A stretch of DNA of 64,000 bases from UBA6080 sp964607515 (GTDB lineage: Bacteria > Fermentibacterota > Fermentibacteria > Fermentibacterales > JCC-6): assembly GCA_964607515.1 (NCBI GenBank), contig CAZSKU010000004.1, forward strand, positions 74,169 through 138,168, in the 5' to 3' direction. Shown piece by piece: positions 49,407 through 58,557 of the stretch; within the stretch, counting starts at the first letter, position 1; every line of letters begins with the position of its first letter. Both the position numbers and the translations under genes were made by a program. The notes below the pieces were generated by a model that was not told the origin of the DNA, did no database searches, and saw only the letters and a list, made by a program, of their open reading frames with translations.

Positions 49407-51210
49407 GCTGGCTGGAACCTTCGCTGTTTTGGGGGTATCCGTGGTGCTTTTCCTCACCGAGAGGATCCGTCCCGATGTGGTGGCCCTGGCTACGGTGGCG
49501 GCGCTGGCGGGGATAGGAGCCCTCACCCCCGAGGAGGCCTTCTCCGGTTTCAGCAGCAGGGCCGTGATAACGCTCATCTCGGTGTTCACCCTGGCCGAGG
49601 GACTCACCCGCACCGGCGTATCGGACCAAGCCGCCCGGCTCCTCCTCAAGTGGGGGGGCAAACGGGAGGGGCGGCTTGTGGGGCTGGTGATGTGGGCCGG
49701 AGCCGGTCTGTCGCTTTTCATGAACAACATCGCCGCCGCCGCGGTACTGCTTCCGGCCGCCGGCGGCGCCGCCCGCCGGGCGGGAATACCCCAGTCCAAG
49801 GTATTGATGCCCCTGGCCTACGCCACAATCCTGGGGGGCATGGCCACGTTGCTCACCACCATGAACATCGTAGCCAGCAGCGTTCTCGAGGAACGGGGGC
49901 TGCAGGGGTTCGGCCTGCTGGACTTCATCCCGGTGGGGCTGCCCATGCTGGCCGCCGGGGTCCTCTACATGAGCTGGTGGGGAAGACTCAGGCTTCCTTC
50001 GGACGCCGGCCGGGAGGAGATCCTTCGGGAGGCCGGGCGGGAGATGAGCCTTCTCAACATCTACAGGATGGGGGAATTCTTCTTCAGGGCGAAGATACCC
50101 GCAGGCTCCTACCTGATCGGCAAGACCCTGGCGGAAAGCACCTTCCGGGAAGCCTTCGGCCTGAACGTGGTGGCCCGGGAGAGGGCCGGGGGCAGCATCG
50201 CTCCCCTGCTGCCCGATTCGGTGTTCCAGGAGGGGGACGTGCTGCTCATGGAAGGCAACGCGGAGGAATTCAGGAAGCGCGACCGGGAACCATACCTGGA
50301 GATCATGCCCTGCTTCCGGCTGGACGGCGGCGCCCTGGAGGGCCCCTCCCTGGCCATCGCCGAAGCCATGCTGTCCCCCAGGTCGAGCCTCATCGGACGC
50401 ACCCTGAAGGAAGTCCACTTCAGACAGAAGTTCGGGCTGTCGGTGCTGGCCATATGGCGCGGCGGGACTCCCATAAGGGAAGAACTGGGCGAACGGAAGC
50501 TGGCCTTCGGGGACGCCCTCCTCCTTCAGGGCCCCCGGGACAGGATCAGGGTGATAGACCTGGACCAGGGGCTGATACTGCTCTCCATGGATCACGAAAC
50601 CCGGCCGCTTCGGGGCCGGGGGAAGACTGCCCTGCTGATCCTCGCCGCGACCCTTGCCGCTGTGATATTCACGCCTCTGCCCATGTCCCAGGTGCTTCTC
50701 ACCGGGGCGGTTCTGATGCTCCTGGCCGGGGCGGTCAACATGGAGCAGACCTACCGGGCCATAGACTGGCGCGGGATCTTCCTGGTGGCGGGAATGCTGC
50801 CCCTGGCCCTGGCCCTGACCAAGACCGGCGCCGCGGACATGGTCTCGTCGGCGGTCAATTCCCTCCTGCACGGCATGAGCCCGGTGCTCACGGCGGCTGC
50901 AATGTTCCTCTGCTCGGCGCTGCTCACCCAGGCCGTCAGCGGAGCCGCGGTGGCGGCGATCATGGCGCCCATCGCGGTTTCCGCCGCAGCCGGGGCCGGG
51001 GCGCCCCCCCAGGCCCTGGCCATGGCGGTTGCCCTGGGCTCGTCCATGGCTTTCCTCACCCCCCTGGGACACCCCGTAAACACTCTGGTCATGGGCGCCG
51101 GAGGGTACAGATTCAGGGACTACCGCCGGGTGGGGTGGCCCCTGTTCCTGATACTCACCGCGGTGGCGATAGCCGGGATGGCCCTGCGCTGGGGGCTGGC
51201 CGGGACATAG
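49396..51210 (+). CDS. SLC13-type anion transporter with TrkA-C domains
   Basis: 604 residues from a GTG overlapping the TetR gene. About 11 hydrophobic helices. The first half has E-R-I-R-P-D-V-V-A-L and N-N-I-A-A-A-A-V-L-L-P-A; the second has A-V-S-G-A-A-V-A-A-I-M-A-P. Two regulatory RCK_C/TrkA_C-like modules (about 220-300 and 320-395, each with L-I-G-K/R-T-L) sit between. This is the bacterial SLC13/DASS layout, usually for dicarboxylates, sulfate or phosphate. Substrate unknown. Control by the coupled TetR gene is likely. Confidence 0.85.
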   Translation: MSLELAGTFAVLGVSVVLFLTERIRPDVVALATVAALAGIGALTPEEAFSGFSSRAVITLISVFTLAEGLTRTGVSDQAARLLLKWGGKREGRLVGLVMWAGAGLSLFMNNIAAAAVLLPAAGGAARRAGIPQSKVLMPLAYATILGGMATLLTTMNIVASSVLEERGLQGFGLLDFIPVGLPMLAAGVLYMSWWGRLRLPSDAGREEILREAGREMSLLNIYRMGEFFFRAKIPAGSYLIGKTLAESTFREAFGLNVVARERAGGSIAPLLPDSVFQEGDVLLMEGNAEEFRKRDREPYLEIMPCFRLDGGALEGPSLAIAEAMLSPRSSLIGRTLKEVHFRQKFGLSVLAIWRGGTPIREELGERKLAFGDALLLQGPRDRIRVIDLDQGLILLSMDHETRPLRGRGKTALLILAATLAAVIFTPLPMSQVLLTGAVLMLLAGAVNMEQTYRAIDWRGIFLVAGMLPLALALTKTGAADMVSSAVNSLLHGMSPVLTAAAMFLCSALLTQAVSGAAVAAIMAPIAVSAAAGAGAPPQALAMAVALGSSMAFLTPLGHPVNTLVMGAGGYRFRDYRRVGWPLFLILTAVAIAGMALRWGLAGT

Positions 51211-51214
51211 AAAA

Positions 51215-51236
51215 GCCCCCGCCCGAAAGCGGGGGC
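51215..51236 (-). terminator. Terminator for the gltX/tRNA-Glu transcript (possibly bidirectional)
   Basis: An 8-bp stem GCCCCCGC (51215-51222) and its complement (51229-51236), with a 6-base loop. On the minus strand it is followed by TTTT; on the plus strand the transporter stop is 4 bases before it. Confidence 0.75.
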
Positions 51237-51240
51237 GTTC

Positions 51241-51316
51241 TGGCGCTCCCAAGGGGGCTCGAACCCCTGTTTCCGGCGTGAGAGGCCAGCGTCCTAGGCC
51301 ACTAGACGATGGGAGC
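51241..51316 (-). tRNA. tRNA-Glu (anticodon CTC), CCA encoded
   Basis: The minus-strand sequence folds as a tRNA: 7-bp acceptor (GCTCCCA with TGGGAGC), D-arm, anticodon loop CTCTCAC with anticodon CTC, and a T-arm with GGTTCGAGCC. The discriminator base is G, and CCA is encoded at 51241-51243. It lies 36 bases downstream of gltX on the same strand, so one transcript may carry the enzyme and its substrate tRNA. Confidence 0.95.
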
Positions 51317-51351
51317 ACGGAGCGGGAATATCGGCCGGGTGCTCCGAATCG

Positions 51352-52833
51352 TCAACCCCGGCCGCGGCTTTTCTCGAGAGCCCTGAGTCTCTTGCCGGAT
51401 ATTCCCCCCAGAACCTCCATGGCTGCATGGATCCTCCTTCTGGAGAGGTCGGGGCCCAGAACCTCCATTCCGGAGTAAAGGGGAGGCCCGACCCTGGATC
51501 CGGTGAGGGCGGCGTAGAAGGGGGCGTTGAGTTCCTTGGGCCTTGTTCCGAACTCCCCGGAGAGCCTTTCGAAGACCCCCCGGATGGAGTTTTCGTTCCA
51601 CTCGTCCAGGTCCTCCAGGTACCAAAGGGATACCTGCAGCAGTTCCAGGACCCCGTCGGTATCCAGCCCGCCAGCCTTCAGGTCCTCCGGGGAAGGGTTC
51701 ACCCCGTCGCTGAAGAACATTCCGCTGAGCCTGGCCCAGTCCCCCAGGGTTTCCATCCGGTCGCCCACCACTCCCAGCACCCTCTCGATGTACCCGTCGT
51801 TCAGGGCCCACCGGGAGAGCACCGGCAGAAGCCGCCCGGGCGTGTAGTCCTCCCGGATGTAGCGGCCGTTGAGCCAGCGGAGCTTGTCCAGGTCGAACAC
51901 CGGCCCCCCCAGGCGTATCTGCGTGAGATCGAAATGGGGCAGCATCTCCTGGAAGGTGAACTTCTCCTCCCCGCCGGGCATGCTCCAGCCCATCATGCCC
52001 AGGTAGTTCAGCAGCGCCTCCGGAAGGAAGCCCGCCCGGCGGTAGTACTGGATGGAGGTGGGGTTCTTTCTCTTGCTGAGTTTGCTCTTGTCGGGGTTCC
52101 GGAGCAGGGGGAGATGGCAGAACGCCGGCGGCGTCCAGCCGAACATCCCGAAGAGAAGCACGTGCTTGGGAACCGAGTTGATCCACTCCTCGCCCCTGAT
52201 AATGTGGGTTATCTCCATGAGGTGGTCGTCCACCACCACCGCCAGGTGGTAGGTCGGGAACCCGTCGCTCTTGAGGATCACCTGGTCGTCAATGGAGGCC
52301 CAGTCCTTGCGGATCTCCCCCCGGAGCAGGTCGGAGAAGACACACTCCCCCTCCAGGGGGGCCTTCATCCGGATGACGTGGGTCTCGCCCCGCCGCACCC
52401 GGTCCGCGGCCTCCCCGGGGGGTATCTCCCGGCAGTGCCTGTCGTAACCCCGGTTCGAGTCACCCCGGGCCGCCTGTTCCTGTCTGGCCGTCTCCAGCCT
52501 CTCCCTGGTGCAGAAGCAGGGGTAGGCGTGGCCCATCTCCAGCAGCATGTCCACGTGGCTCCTGTAGATGTGCAGCCTCTCGCTCTGCCGGTAAGGCCCC
52601 GCCGGGCCGCCCACGTCGGGACCCTCGTCCCAGTCCAGACCGAGCCATCTCAGACAGTCCATGATGGCGGTTTCGTGCCTCTGACGGGACCTCTCCCGGT
52701 CGGTGTCCTCGATCCGGAGTATAAAGCGCCCGCGATTCTTAACGGCCCACAGCTTTCCGAACAGCGCCTGATAGGCGGTTCCCACGTGGGGATCCCCGGT
52801 GGGCGACGGGGCGAGCCTGGTTCTAACGGTCAT
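51352..52833 (-). CDS. gltX: Glutamyl-tRNA synthetase
   Basis: 493 residues from the ATG at 52833. Class I synthetase start R-T-R-L-A-P-S-P-T-G-D-P-H-V-G (HIGH equivalent), F-I-L-R-I-E-D-T-D-R-E-R and K-L-S-K-R-K-N (KMSKS equivalent). The C-terminal helical anticodon-binding domain starts near residue 330. Length fits bacterial GluRS. It charges tRNA-Glu, and in organisms without GlnRS also tRNA-Gln. The gene is followed by tRNA-Glu(CTC) on the same strand. Confidence 0.95.
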   Translation of the reverse strand: MTVRTRLAPSPTGDPHVGTAYQALFGKLWAVKNRGRFILRIEDTDRERSRQRHETAIMDCLRWLGLDWDEGPDVGGPAGPYRQSERLHIYRSHVDMLLEMGHAYPCFCTRERLETARQEQAARGDSNRGYDRHCREIPPGEAADRVRRGETHVIRMKAPLEGECVFSDLLRGEIRKDWASIDDQVILKSDGFPTYHLAVVVDDHLMEITHIIRGEEWINSVPKHVLLFGMFGWTPPAFCHLPLLRNPDKSKLSKRKNPTSIQYYRRAGFLPEALLNYLGMMGWSMPGGEEKFTFQEMLPHFDLTQIRLGGPVFDLDKLRWLNGRYIREDYTPGRLLPVLSRWALNDGYIERVLGVVGDRMETLGDWARLSGMFFSDGVNPSPEDLKAGGLDTDGVLELLQVSLWYLEDLDEWNENSIRGVFERLSGEFGTRPKELNAPFYAALTGSRVGPPLYSGMEVLGPDLSRRRIHAAMEVLGGISGKRLRALEKSRGRG

Positions 52834-52928
52834 TGCCGGTCCGCCTTTCCTCGGAACCGAATATAGCCTGTTCACCCGGCCTCCGGTGCCCGATATTCTT
52901 TTGGTGCGGCCCGAGGAAGGAGACAGCC

Positions 52929-53198
52929 ATGAAGATTCAGGTGAAGAAGCCCACCAGGGAGGAACTGGATTCCCTGGGGGTGATCTCGTGGCCCATATGG
53001 GAGAAGGAGGCATCCACCTTCCCATGGGTGTACGACATGACCGAGACCTGTTACCTGCTGCAAGGCAGGGTGACCGTCACCACCGGCGACGGGGCTTCGG
53101 TGACCTTCGGCGAGGGCGATCTCGTGGTGTTTCCCGAGGGACTAAGCTGCACCTGGACCATCCACTCCCCGGTTAGCAAACGGTACTCCTTCGACTGA
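52929..53198 (+). CDS. Small cupin-domain protein
   Basis: 89 residues from the ATG at 52929, with AGGAAGGAG upstream. A single cupin barrel: T-F-P-W-V-Y-D-M-T-E-T-C-Y-L-L-Q-G-R-V-T-V-T (motif 1 region with Glu) and F-G-E-G-D-L-V-V-F-P-E-G-L-S-C-T-W (motif 2). It follows the DUF861 (cupin_3) pattern, close to ureidoglycolate-related small cupins. Metal-binding His residues are few, so catalytic activity is uncertain. Divergent from gltX. Confidence 0.85.
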   Translation: MKIQVKKPTREELDSLGVISWPIWEKEASTFPWVYDMTETCYLLQGRVTVTTGDGASVTFGEGDLVVFPEGLSCTWTIHSPVSKRYSFD

Positions 53199-53208
53199 GA
53201 GGCCCGGC

Positions 53209-53697
53209 ATGGAAGATTTCTCTCCGGCACCCCTGAACACGGCAGGCAGGGTGGTCACCACGATGATGATCCTGATGGCGGCCTTCTTCGTCTTCCTCGC
53301 ATTCCGGCAGCCCCCGTTCCCCCTTTACGCCGCAGTGCTGATGCCCCTGGTGATTGCGGTCACCTGGGGGTTCTCCACCCGGGGCTATTCCCTGGAGGAC
53401 GGACAACTGGTGGTGCACAGACCTTTCGTATCCAAGAGGATCGCCCTGGCCCCGGGGCTCACGGCCTCCCCGGACCCCGACTCAGGCAAGGGGGCCGTGC
53501 GGATGATGGGCAACGGGGGGCTCTTCGGCTACTACGGCACCTTCAGGAGCGGCCGGCTGGGAGCCTTCAGCGCCTACGCCACGGACTGGAAGTTCGGGGT
53601 CGTTGTGAGAACCGGGGGGAAAACCTTCGTAGTTACCCCCGAGGAACCTGAGATGTTCATCACCCGGCTCCTGGAAACGGCCGGCACCCTGGGATGA
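53209..53697 (+). CDS. Membrane protein with PH-like domain
   Basis: 162 residues. Two membrane helices (about 18-35 and 40-57) are followed by a soluble domain (Y-S-L-E-D-G-Q-L-V-V-H-R-P, G-G-L-F-G-Y-Y-G-T-F, T-F-V-V-T-P-E-E-P-E-M-F). The order matches bacterial PH domain proteins (bPH families), where the motif T-P-x-x-P-E/D-x-F closes the domain. Function unknown. It follows the cupin gene by 10 bases. Confidence 0.65.
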   Translation: MEDFSPAPLNTAGRVVTTMMILMAAFFVFLAFRQPPFPLYAAVLMPLVIAVTWGFSTRGYSLEDGQLVVHRPFVSKRIALAPGLTASPDPDSGKGAVRMMGNGGLFGYYGTFRSGRLGAFSAYATDWKFGVVVRTGGKTFVVTPEEPEMFITRLLETAGTLG

Positions 53698-53723
53698 CGG
53701 GCTGCGGGGCCGAAAAAAAGACG

Positions 53724-53818
<95 letters not shown>

Positions 53819-53831
53819 GCGTCAGGGGCGA

Positions 53832-53860
53832 ACTATCTCAAAACGCAACCTTCGGGTCAA
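53832..53860 (-). promoter_or_regulatory. Promoter of tRNA-Ser
   Basis: Minus strand: TTGACC (53855-53860), 17-base spacer, GATAGT (53832-53837). The start point is about seven bases before the tRNA 5' end. Confidence 0.6.
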
Positions 53861-53894
53861 GCCTTAACCCCGCAACCTCTGGAGGACACACATC

Positions 53895-55106
53895 TTGCAT
53901 GTTCCGCTCCTTCTGCTGGCCCTGTCCGCCCTGGCGGACCGGCTTCCCTTCGATGCCCGGGTGATAATGCTTCCGGGGGTGCCGGCCCGGCCCTGGGACG
54001 GGATGACCGACATGATGCTCGAGGAGATGTGGTCCCTGGACGTGACGGGCTACCAGGTAACCCTCTCCGGCTGGAGCGGTTACGTGCTGGCGGGGCCCCG
54101 GGGATCCGCAACCGCCATGGACGGGATTGCCGGAGTGCTGATAAACGGGGCATCCGCGCCGGACACCTCCGGATGGGCCAGGCTCCTTCAACTGGCATGG
54201 GGGGAGGGATCGTCCCCGTGGACCGTCTCCTTTCCCATGGACACGCCCCCCGGGGGCTCCCCTCCGGTCCGGCGGAGCGCCCTGCTCTCGGGGGAGCCCG
54301 ACACCCTGGTGGTCTCGGCTCCGGTCGACGGCAACGTGATCCTCGTGTCCGGCGCCCATGAAGGGATTTCCCGGGGAGGCGCATGGAGGGGGATGGGCAG
54401 CGAGGTGATCCCGTCGGACTGGGGCGGTGTCCCGGTGTTCGTGGCCACCGACTTCCCCGGATCCCCCGGCGATCTGGACAGATACCGGGACGACCCCCAC
54501 CCCTACGACTCGGTCTGGGCCGAGGGGTTCGGAAGGGTGCTGGCGTGCGTGGACAGCCTCCTTACACCCCTGGCTCCTCGGACGGGCCCTTCCCTGGTCT
54601 GGATCCGGGGTACCGGCGGGGAGGCGTTCCACCCCTGGACCTTCATCCCCTCCCCGGGGCCGCCCCTGCGCTGCCCGGGGCCGGTGCGGCCTCCCGAGTC
54701 CGGACCTGCGGAGCCCCGCCCCTGGACACCCCCGCCCAGGGCCATGGAACTGGAGCTTCCGGGGGTGCTGGACGGCCCCGAAGCCGCAGAGATGACCGCG
54801 GCGCTTCTGGAACGGATGATAGCCAGGATGGTGCTGGCCGACTGCGGCGGAGCCGTGGCGATAGGGGGGATGTCCACAGGGGACGGACGGGTGGCGCTGT
54901 ACCTCGAGAACTCCCCCTGGAGCGACCCTGAACAGGCCCTGTCGCGGATAGTGGAAGGGCTGACTCCCGTGGCCTTCACCTCGCCGGAGCAGGACCTGCT
55001 TCAGAACTGCGCCCTGAGGGCGTCCATGAGGCTGGGGCGGACGGTGGAACCCTTTACTCCCAGGATGGCCGCGGAGAACACCGCCCGGGCCCTGGGGCTC
55101 CTCTAG
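53895..55106 (+). CDS. Exported protein of unknown function
   Basis: 403 residues from a TTG with CTGGAGG upstream. A signal-peptide-like start (V-P-L-L-L-L-A-L-S-A-L-A) is followed by two halves. The second half (residues 290-400) holds L-P-G-V-L-D-G-P-E-A-A-E-M-T-A-A-L-L-E-R-M, then V-A-L-Y-L-E-N-S-P. The halves are loosely reminiscent of inactive M16 (insulinase-like) subunits, but no HxxEH zinc motif exists, so this is speculation. Proline- and glycine-rich, with GC-rich codons. Its end meets the convergent ABC-F gene with a 4-base overlap. Confidence 0.5.
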   Translation: MHVPLLLLALSALADRLPFDARVIMLPGVPARPWDGMTDMMLEEMWSLDVTGYQVTLSGWSGYVLAGPRGSATAMDGIAGVLINGASAPDTSGWARLLQLAWGEGSSPWTVSFPMDTPPGGSPPVRRSALLSGEPDTLVVSAPVDGNVILVSGAHEGISRGGAWRGMGSEVIPSDWGGVPVFVATDFPGSPGDLDRYRDDPHPYDSVWAEGFGRVLACVDSLLTPLAPRTGPSLVWIRGTGGEAFHPWTFIPSPGPPLRCPGPVRPPESGPAEPRPWTPPPRAMELELPGVLDGPEAAEMTAALLERMIARMVLADCGGAVAIGGMSTGDGRVALYLENSPWSDPEQALSRIVEGLTPVAFTSPEQDLLQNCALRASMRLGRTVEPFTPRMAAENTARALGLL

Positions 55107-57019
55107 GGGGAACCCTCCTCCACCGCCTCCAGCCACTGCCCTTCCAGTTGAAGCATTTCCCGGGTCAGGAAGGCGTGCTCCTTCTGCAGCTCGATGATCC
55201 TGCCGGAGCCCCCGGGCAGGTCGGGCGCGGCCAGCAGCGCCTCGATCTCCGCCTTCCTCTTCTCCAGGGGGGCCATCTCCCTCTCGATCCTTCGCACCCG
55301 CTGCTCCACCTTGCTGCGCTTCTGATACAGCCTGTTCCTCTCCTGGGCTTCCCGGCGCTTCCGCTCCTTGTCGCCGATCCTGCCAGGCGAGGCCGCCCGG
55401 GGTTTTCCTGAGCCGAGGCTCTCGGAGGCGCCCTGGCGGCGCTTCTCCACGAAATCGTCGAAGCCTCCGGTGAAGGGCTTCACCCGGCCTCCGTCCACCA
55501 CCAGTATCCTCCGGGCCAGGGCCCGGATCAGGTTCTCGTCGTGGCTTATGAGCACCAGGGTGCCCTGGTAGCCGTCCAGAACCTCCGCCAGAACCTTCCT
55601 GCTGAAGATGTCCAGGTGGTTCGTGGGCTCGTCCAGGATGAGGAAGTTCGTTGGCAGAAGCATCACCCGGGCCAGGGCCACCCGGCTCTTCTCTCCGCCG
55701 GACAGAACCCCCGCGGGCTTTTCCACGTCGTCGCCGGTGAAGAGAAAGCCCCCGAGGAACGAGCGAAGCTCCTTCTCGCTCCGTTCCGGGGAGACGTCGG
55801 ACAGCTGCTGCAGAACAGTGCGGGCGGGATTCAGGGCCAGGTCCACCTCCTGGGAGTAGTAGCCGATCCTCACGTTGGCCCCGGCCTTTACGGTGCCGGA
55901 TGTGGGGGCTTCCACACCGGCCATTATCCTGGAGAGGGTGGACTTCCCGCCGCCGTTGCGGCCCACCACTCCAACCCGGTCGCCGGATTCGATCTCCAGG
56001 TCCACCCCCTGGAAGACCACGTGGTCGTAGGCTTTGGAGACCCCCTCAAGGCTCAGCACCTTGCGCCCGCTCCTGGGGGTTTCGGGAAGCCTGATCCGCA
56101 TCCGTCCGGGGTTCCTGTAGGTCTCGATGGTTTCCAGTTTCTCCAGCATCTTCAGCCGGCTTCGAACTTGGAACCTCTTGCTCTCGGTGGCCTGGAACTT
56201 CCGGACGAAACGCTCCATCCTCTCCCTCTGGTCCTCGATCTTCCGGGCCTCCCGCTCCCGGTGCTGGATGTCCTCCATCTTCTTCTTCTCGTAGAAGCTC
56301 CAGTTCCCGCTCCATACCGTGAGAGAGCCGTACTCCAGCTCGTAGACGTTCTCCACGGTTCTGTCCAGGAAGCCGGGGTCGTGGGAGATGAGCCACACCG
56401 CCCCCTTGAACCGCCCGAGGAACTCCTCCAGCCATATCCTGGCGTCCAGGTCCAGGTGGTTGGTGGGCTCGTCCAGAAGAAGAAGGTCCGGGTCTTCCAG
56501 GATCAGAGCGCCCAGCATGGCCCTCATCTTCCACCCGCCGCTGAACTCGTTCATGGGTTTCTTCAGATCGTCCCGGGTGAACCCCAGTCCGAAGAGCACC
56601 GCCTCGGCCCGGTTGTGAAGGTTGTACGCCCCGGTGGCGTCTATGGAGTCCTGCACCGAAGCCAGCTCGTGAAGCAGGGCGCCCCTGCCTTCCCCGGGGG
56701 CCGACAGGCTGTGAAGGATCTCCCTCTGCCGGTCCAGGGCCTCCACCGCCTCCCCGGCGCACCGGCAGACCGCGTCCAGCAGTGGGCCTTCCGGGAACTC
56801 CCCGAGCTGCTGGGGAAGGTAGCCCACCCGGACACCCGAGGATCTTGTCACCACTCCTTTGGAAGGCTCCAGCTCTCCGGTCATGATCCTCATCAGGGAG
56901 GTCTTCCCGGCGCCGTTTATCCCCACCAAGGCCACCCGGTCGCCCCGGTCCACGGTGAAGTTCAGCCCCTCGAAGACCAAGTCCGCCCCGAACTCCAGCC
57001 CCAGGCCGGAAGCGCTCAT
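55103..57019 (-). CDS. ABC-F family ATPase (Uup-like)
   Basis: 638 residues from the ATG at 57019, which shares a base with the upstream stop. Two ABC domains: Walker A G-I-N-G-A-G-K-T with the signature F-S-G-G-W-K, and G-R-N-G-G-G-K-S-T with L-S-G-G-E-K-S-R. The interdomain linker is the P-site tRNA-interaction-like region. The last 80 residues are a coiled-coil (K-R-R-E-A-Q-E-R-N-R-L-Y), as in Uup. ABC-F proteins act on ribosomes (translation factors) or, for Uup, in genome stability; they are not transporters. Last gene of the lexA operon. Confidence 0.9.
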   Translation of the reverse strand: MSASGLGLEFGADLVFEGLNFTVDRGDRVALVGINGAGKTSLMRIMTGELEPSKGVVTRSSGVRVGYLPQQLGEFPEGPLLDAVCRCAGEAVEALDRQREILHSLSAPGEGRGALLHELASVQDSIDATGAYNLHNRAEAVLFGLGFTRDDLKKPMNEFSGGWKMRAMLGALILEDPDLLLLDEPTNHLDLDARIWLEEFLGRFKGAVWLISHDPGFLDRTVENVYELEYGSLTVWSGNWSFYEKKKMEDIQHREREARKIEDQRERMERFVRKFQATESKRFQVRSRLKMLEKLETIETYRNPGRMRIRLPETPRSGRKVLSLEGVSKAYDHVVFQGVDLEIESGDRVGVVGRNGGGKSTLSRIMAGVEAPTSGTVKAGANVRIGYYSQEVDLALNPARTVLQQLSDVSPERSEKELRSFLGGFLFTGDDVEKPAGVLSGGEKSRVALARVMLLPTNFLILDEPTNHLDIFSRKVLAEVLDGYQGTLVLISHDENLIRALARRILVVDGGRVKPFTGGFDDFVEKRRQGASESLGSGKPRAASPGRIGDKERKRREAQERNRLYQKRSKVEQRVRRIEREMAPLEKRKAEIEALLAAPDLPGGSGRIIELQKEHAFLTREMLQLEGQWLEAVEEGSP

Positions 57020-57729
57020 CAGCACCCCAGCACCTCTTTCGTGATGTCCAGCGGTGTGAAGCCCAGATAATCGGCGCTCACCAGCCGGAAAAGGGTTCCC
57101 CCGGACTCGGTGTCCACTAGCGGAGGCCACTTCCTCTCCCGGTGGAGGTGGCCGTAGACGCAGACAGCCACCCCGGCGGAGGAGAGCTGGTCGGCGAAGG
57201 CCGTGGGCCTGCCCTCCACCACCGGCGGGTAGTGCATCATGTACGCAAGGGGCTTCCCGGGGAACCGGGACGCGGCCTCCAGTGCCAGCTCCATCCTCTG
57301 AAGCTCCCTCCGGTAAACCTTTCCGTCGGCCTCCTCCCGGAACCCTTCCCAGAGGGGAGTGGACCACCCCCGAGAGGAGGCTAGGATGAAGGGCCCCAGG
57401 TCCGCCGCGCCGTTCTGAAGGGGGTGAATCCGGTCTCCCAGGAGACCGGCAATCCTGGCCGGCGACTGCCACCAGTAGTCGTGGTTTCCCTTGCAGACGT
57501 ACTTGGTCCCGGGAAGCCTCTGAAGGAAGGCCAGGTCTTCCTCCGCCTGGGCCAGGTTCATGGCCCAGGAGATGTCTCCCGGCACCAGGACCACGTCCCC
57601 GGGAGCCACCAGTCTCTCCCATCCGGACCTGACCTTCCGGGGATGGTCTATCCACTCGTCCCCGAACATGTCCATGGTCTTGTTTACGGTGAAACCCAGG
57701 TGCAGGTCGCTCAGGGCGAATATTCTCAT
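57019..57729 (-). CDS. Metallophosphoesterase
   Basis: 236 residues from the ATG at 57729, overlapping the HAD gene stop by 4 bases. The calcineurin-like motifs are clear: F-A-L-S-D-L-H-L, L-V-P-G-D-I-S-W, G-N-H-D-Y-W-W and Y-G-H-L-H. It resembles the YpfP/YkuE-type cytosolic phosphoesterases that act on an unknown phosphate ester. The substrate cannot be inferred. Confidence 0.88.
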   Translation of the reverse strand: MRIFALSDLHLGFTVNKTMDMFGDEWIDHPRKVRSGWERLVAPGDVVLVPGDISWAMNLAQAEEDLAFLQRLPGTKYVCKGNHDYWWQSPARIAGLLGDRIHPLQNGAADLGPFILASSRGWSTPLWEGFREEADGKVYRRELQRMELALEAASRFPGKPLAYMMHYPPVVEGRPTAFADQLSSAGVAVCVYGHLHRERKWPPLVDTESGGTLFRLVSADYLGFTPLDITKEVLGC

Positions 57730-58547
57730 CGGGTCATTTCCATCCACATCTCCACCGCATGCTTGACCGCCTGCCCGTCGGGCCCGGGGACGGTGACCGC
57801 CCCGGGAGCCAGCCCCTCGGGAGCGCCGCTCACCAGGAACGCCGTGCCGGCCCACTCCAGCAAATGCCTGTCGTTCCAGTCGTTACCCAGGGCTGCAGTG
57901 CGGCTCCTGGAAACCCCAAGCCTTCCGGCCAGGGCCGAAAGGGCGGCTCCCTTGTTGACCCCTCGGGGGAATATCTCCAGCCAGACCGTGCGGTGGTCAA
58001 GGGGCGAGGTTGTGCGGATCACCTGGAAGCGTCCCACGAGGGACCGCTCCACCAGTTCCATGTCCCGGGCCTCGGTGCGGGGATCCAGGTATACCACGAA
58101 CTGGGCAGCCCCCCCGGAGAGTTCCTCCAGGGGAAGCACGTAGCCCCGGTACAGGCTCTGCCTCGCCAGATGGTCGGGATGGCGGGTTTCCGGGCCCGGA
58201 TAGAGGAGATGGCTGTCGGGAAAGTTGCCCTGCACGGAATAGTCCAGCCGGTTTTCCTCCAGGAAGCCGCGAACAGTCTGAACCTCCATGGGGGAAAGGG
58301 CTCCGAAGGTGACGATCTCGCCATCCTCGGAGATCATTCCCGCCCCGGAGGAGAGGATGAGCCAGTGGAAAGGGAGCCTCACCCCCCCCACCGCCCGGTT
58401 GAGGGAGAAAGGACTCCGGCCGGTGGCAAGGACCGTGAAGGCCCCGGCGCTCCTGAGCCTCTTCAAGGCCGCGATGCCCTCGGGGCAGAGCGTCCTGTCG
58501 GACCGCAGCAGCGTCCCGTCGAAATCGGTGGCGAAGATGCTGTTCAA
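57726..58547 (-). CDS. HAD-superfamily hydrolase (Cof/IIB type)
   Basis: 273 residues. Motif I is D-F-D-G-T-L-L; motif II is V-L-A-T-G-R; motif IV is L-G-N-D-W-N-D. The capping domain lies between residues about 85 and 185, the IIB arrangement. Likely a phosphatase of small sugar phosphates or flavin metabolites. The gene is the second of the lexA operon, 10 bases after lexA. Confidence 0.88.
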   Translation of the reverse strand: MNSIFATDFDGTLLRSDRTLCPEGIAALKRLRSAGAFTVLATGRSPFSLNRAVGGVRLPFHWLILSSGAGMISEDGEIVTFGALSPMEVQTVRGFLEENRLDYSVQGNFPDSHLLYPGPETRHPDHLARQSLYRGYVLPLEELSGGAAQFVVYLDPRTEARDMELVERSLVGRFQVIRTTSPLDHRTVWLEIFPRGVNKGAALSALAGRLGVSRSRTAALGNDWNDRHLLEWAGTAFLVSGAPEGLAPGAVTVPGPDGQAVKHAVEMWMEMTR

Positions 58548-58557
58548 AACCCGAGGG

